A DNA stretch of 39,609 bases from contig NZ_LWBL02000037.1 of NCBI RefSeq assembly GCF_001644195.2, positions 1-39,609 on the forward strand, in the 5' to 3' direction. Each line of letters starts with the position of its first letter. Position 1 is the first letter of the stretch. The notes under the pieces are model-generated. The model saw only the letters and a program-made list of their open reading frames with translations, ran no database searches and was not told the DNA's origin. This DNA comes from Bacillus marinisedimentorum. Lineage in GTDB: Bacteria; Bacillota; Bacilli; Bacillales; Bacillaceae_O. Positions 39,421-39,609 of this stretch are shown piece by piece. Made by a program: the position numbers and the translations under genes.

Positions 39421-39609
39421 GGCTTTGTTAAAGCTCAATGTTGATTTTTTCACTAGTTGATTGGAGTGGAAGGTGCGAGATTCCTCGAAAATAAAAACCA
39501 ATTTTCTTCGTGCGGTGTCAATTCGAGGAAGCTTATTCAATGTCCTGCGGGATTAGCGGGACAGGTGCGACCCCGCAGGAGCGACGAGGAAGCTCACCGC
39601 CCGCCCCGC
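39421..39609. mobile_element. MITE copy, truncated by the window edge
   Basis: Starts ggctttgttaaagctcaatg and continues as the reverse complement of 25378-25687 (ttgcactagttgattggagt region, then gcgggacag, ccccgcaggagcgacg and gcccgccccgc). Relative to that copy it carries an extra insertion of about 60 bp (about 39481-39543) bounded by ttcctcgaa/ttcgaggaa. The far end and the right-hand duplication lie outside the window. Confidence 0.8.

Noticed and set aside
1-39609. CRISPR array, prophage, tRNA or T-box
   Set aside because: No regularly spaced direct repeats, no phage structural or integrase genes, no cloverleaf-like sequences and no GGGTGGTACC-type T-box core were seen.

Overview
The window reads as chromosome of an endospore-forming member of the Bacillaceae (Bacillus sensu lato). 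The evidence is Bacillus-type synteny (comE locus, yqeGHIKLM block, mrp operon, yrrLMNO-udk-greA-pbpI-yrrS-yrzA-mtnN block), an intact sigK, the sporulation checkpoint gene sda, AAGGAGG-type ribosome binding sites, frequent GTG/TTG starts and Rho-independent terminators. No tRNA, rRNA, CRISPR array, complete insertion sequence or prophage was seen.

Layout. 1-6480: repeat fragment, holA, yqzM, the competence operon comEA-comEB-comEC (minus) and divergent comER. 6482-11700: minus-strand cluster yqeG-yqeH-aroE-yhbY-nadD-yqeK-rsfS-yqeM (ribosome assembly, NAD and shikimate synthesis), facing away from sda (12054-12194) across a group of DnaA boxes. 12524-13024: YhcN/YlaJ-type lipoprotein. 13213-18484: Mrp cation/proton antiporter operon with A, C, D, E, F and G but no mrpB. 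18709-20145: divergent psd and pssA (phosphatidylethanolamine synthesis). 20251-21921: AidB-like acyl-CoA dehydrogenase. 21922-22900: dispersed repeat, small genes and two LexA-like boxes. 23144-23881: uninterrupted sigK.

24114-26150 is an accessory stretch of very small genes. It holds two short unknown ORFs, a tandem yrzI array whose members alternate with two near-identical 19-codon micro-ORFs, a 310-bp transposon-like repeat with an 8-bp target duplication directly upstream of the array, and a 26-codon gene with its own promoter and serial terminators. Next to it, 26157-28426 encodes a two-gene MotAB/ZorAB-like membrane motor with a long cytoplasmic tail and no recognisable effector gene. 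This is the best candidate for an undescribed system.

28505-38403 returns to conserved synteny on the minus strand: yrhC, mtnN (mccAB and yrrT missing from between and beside them), yrzA (plus), yrrS, pbpI, greA, udk, trhP2, trhP1, trmR and mltG. 38404-39609 is repeat-rich, with one small gene and a second, truncated copy of the transposon-like repeat running off the right edge.

Functionally the window combines housekeeping (replication clamp loading, translation, tRNA wobble modification, nucleotide salvage, lipid synthesis) with development (DNA uptake, Sda checkpoint, SigK mother-cell programme, sporulation PBP). Functions are assigned from recognisable motifs and remembered family sequences; no database search was run.
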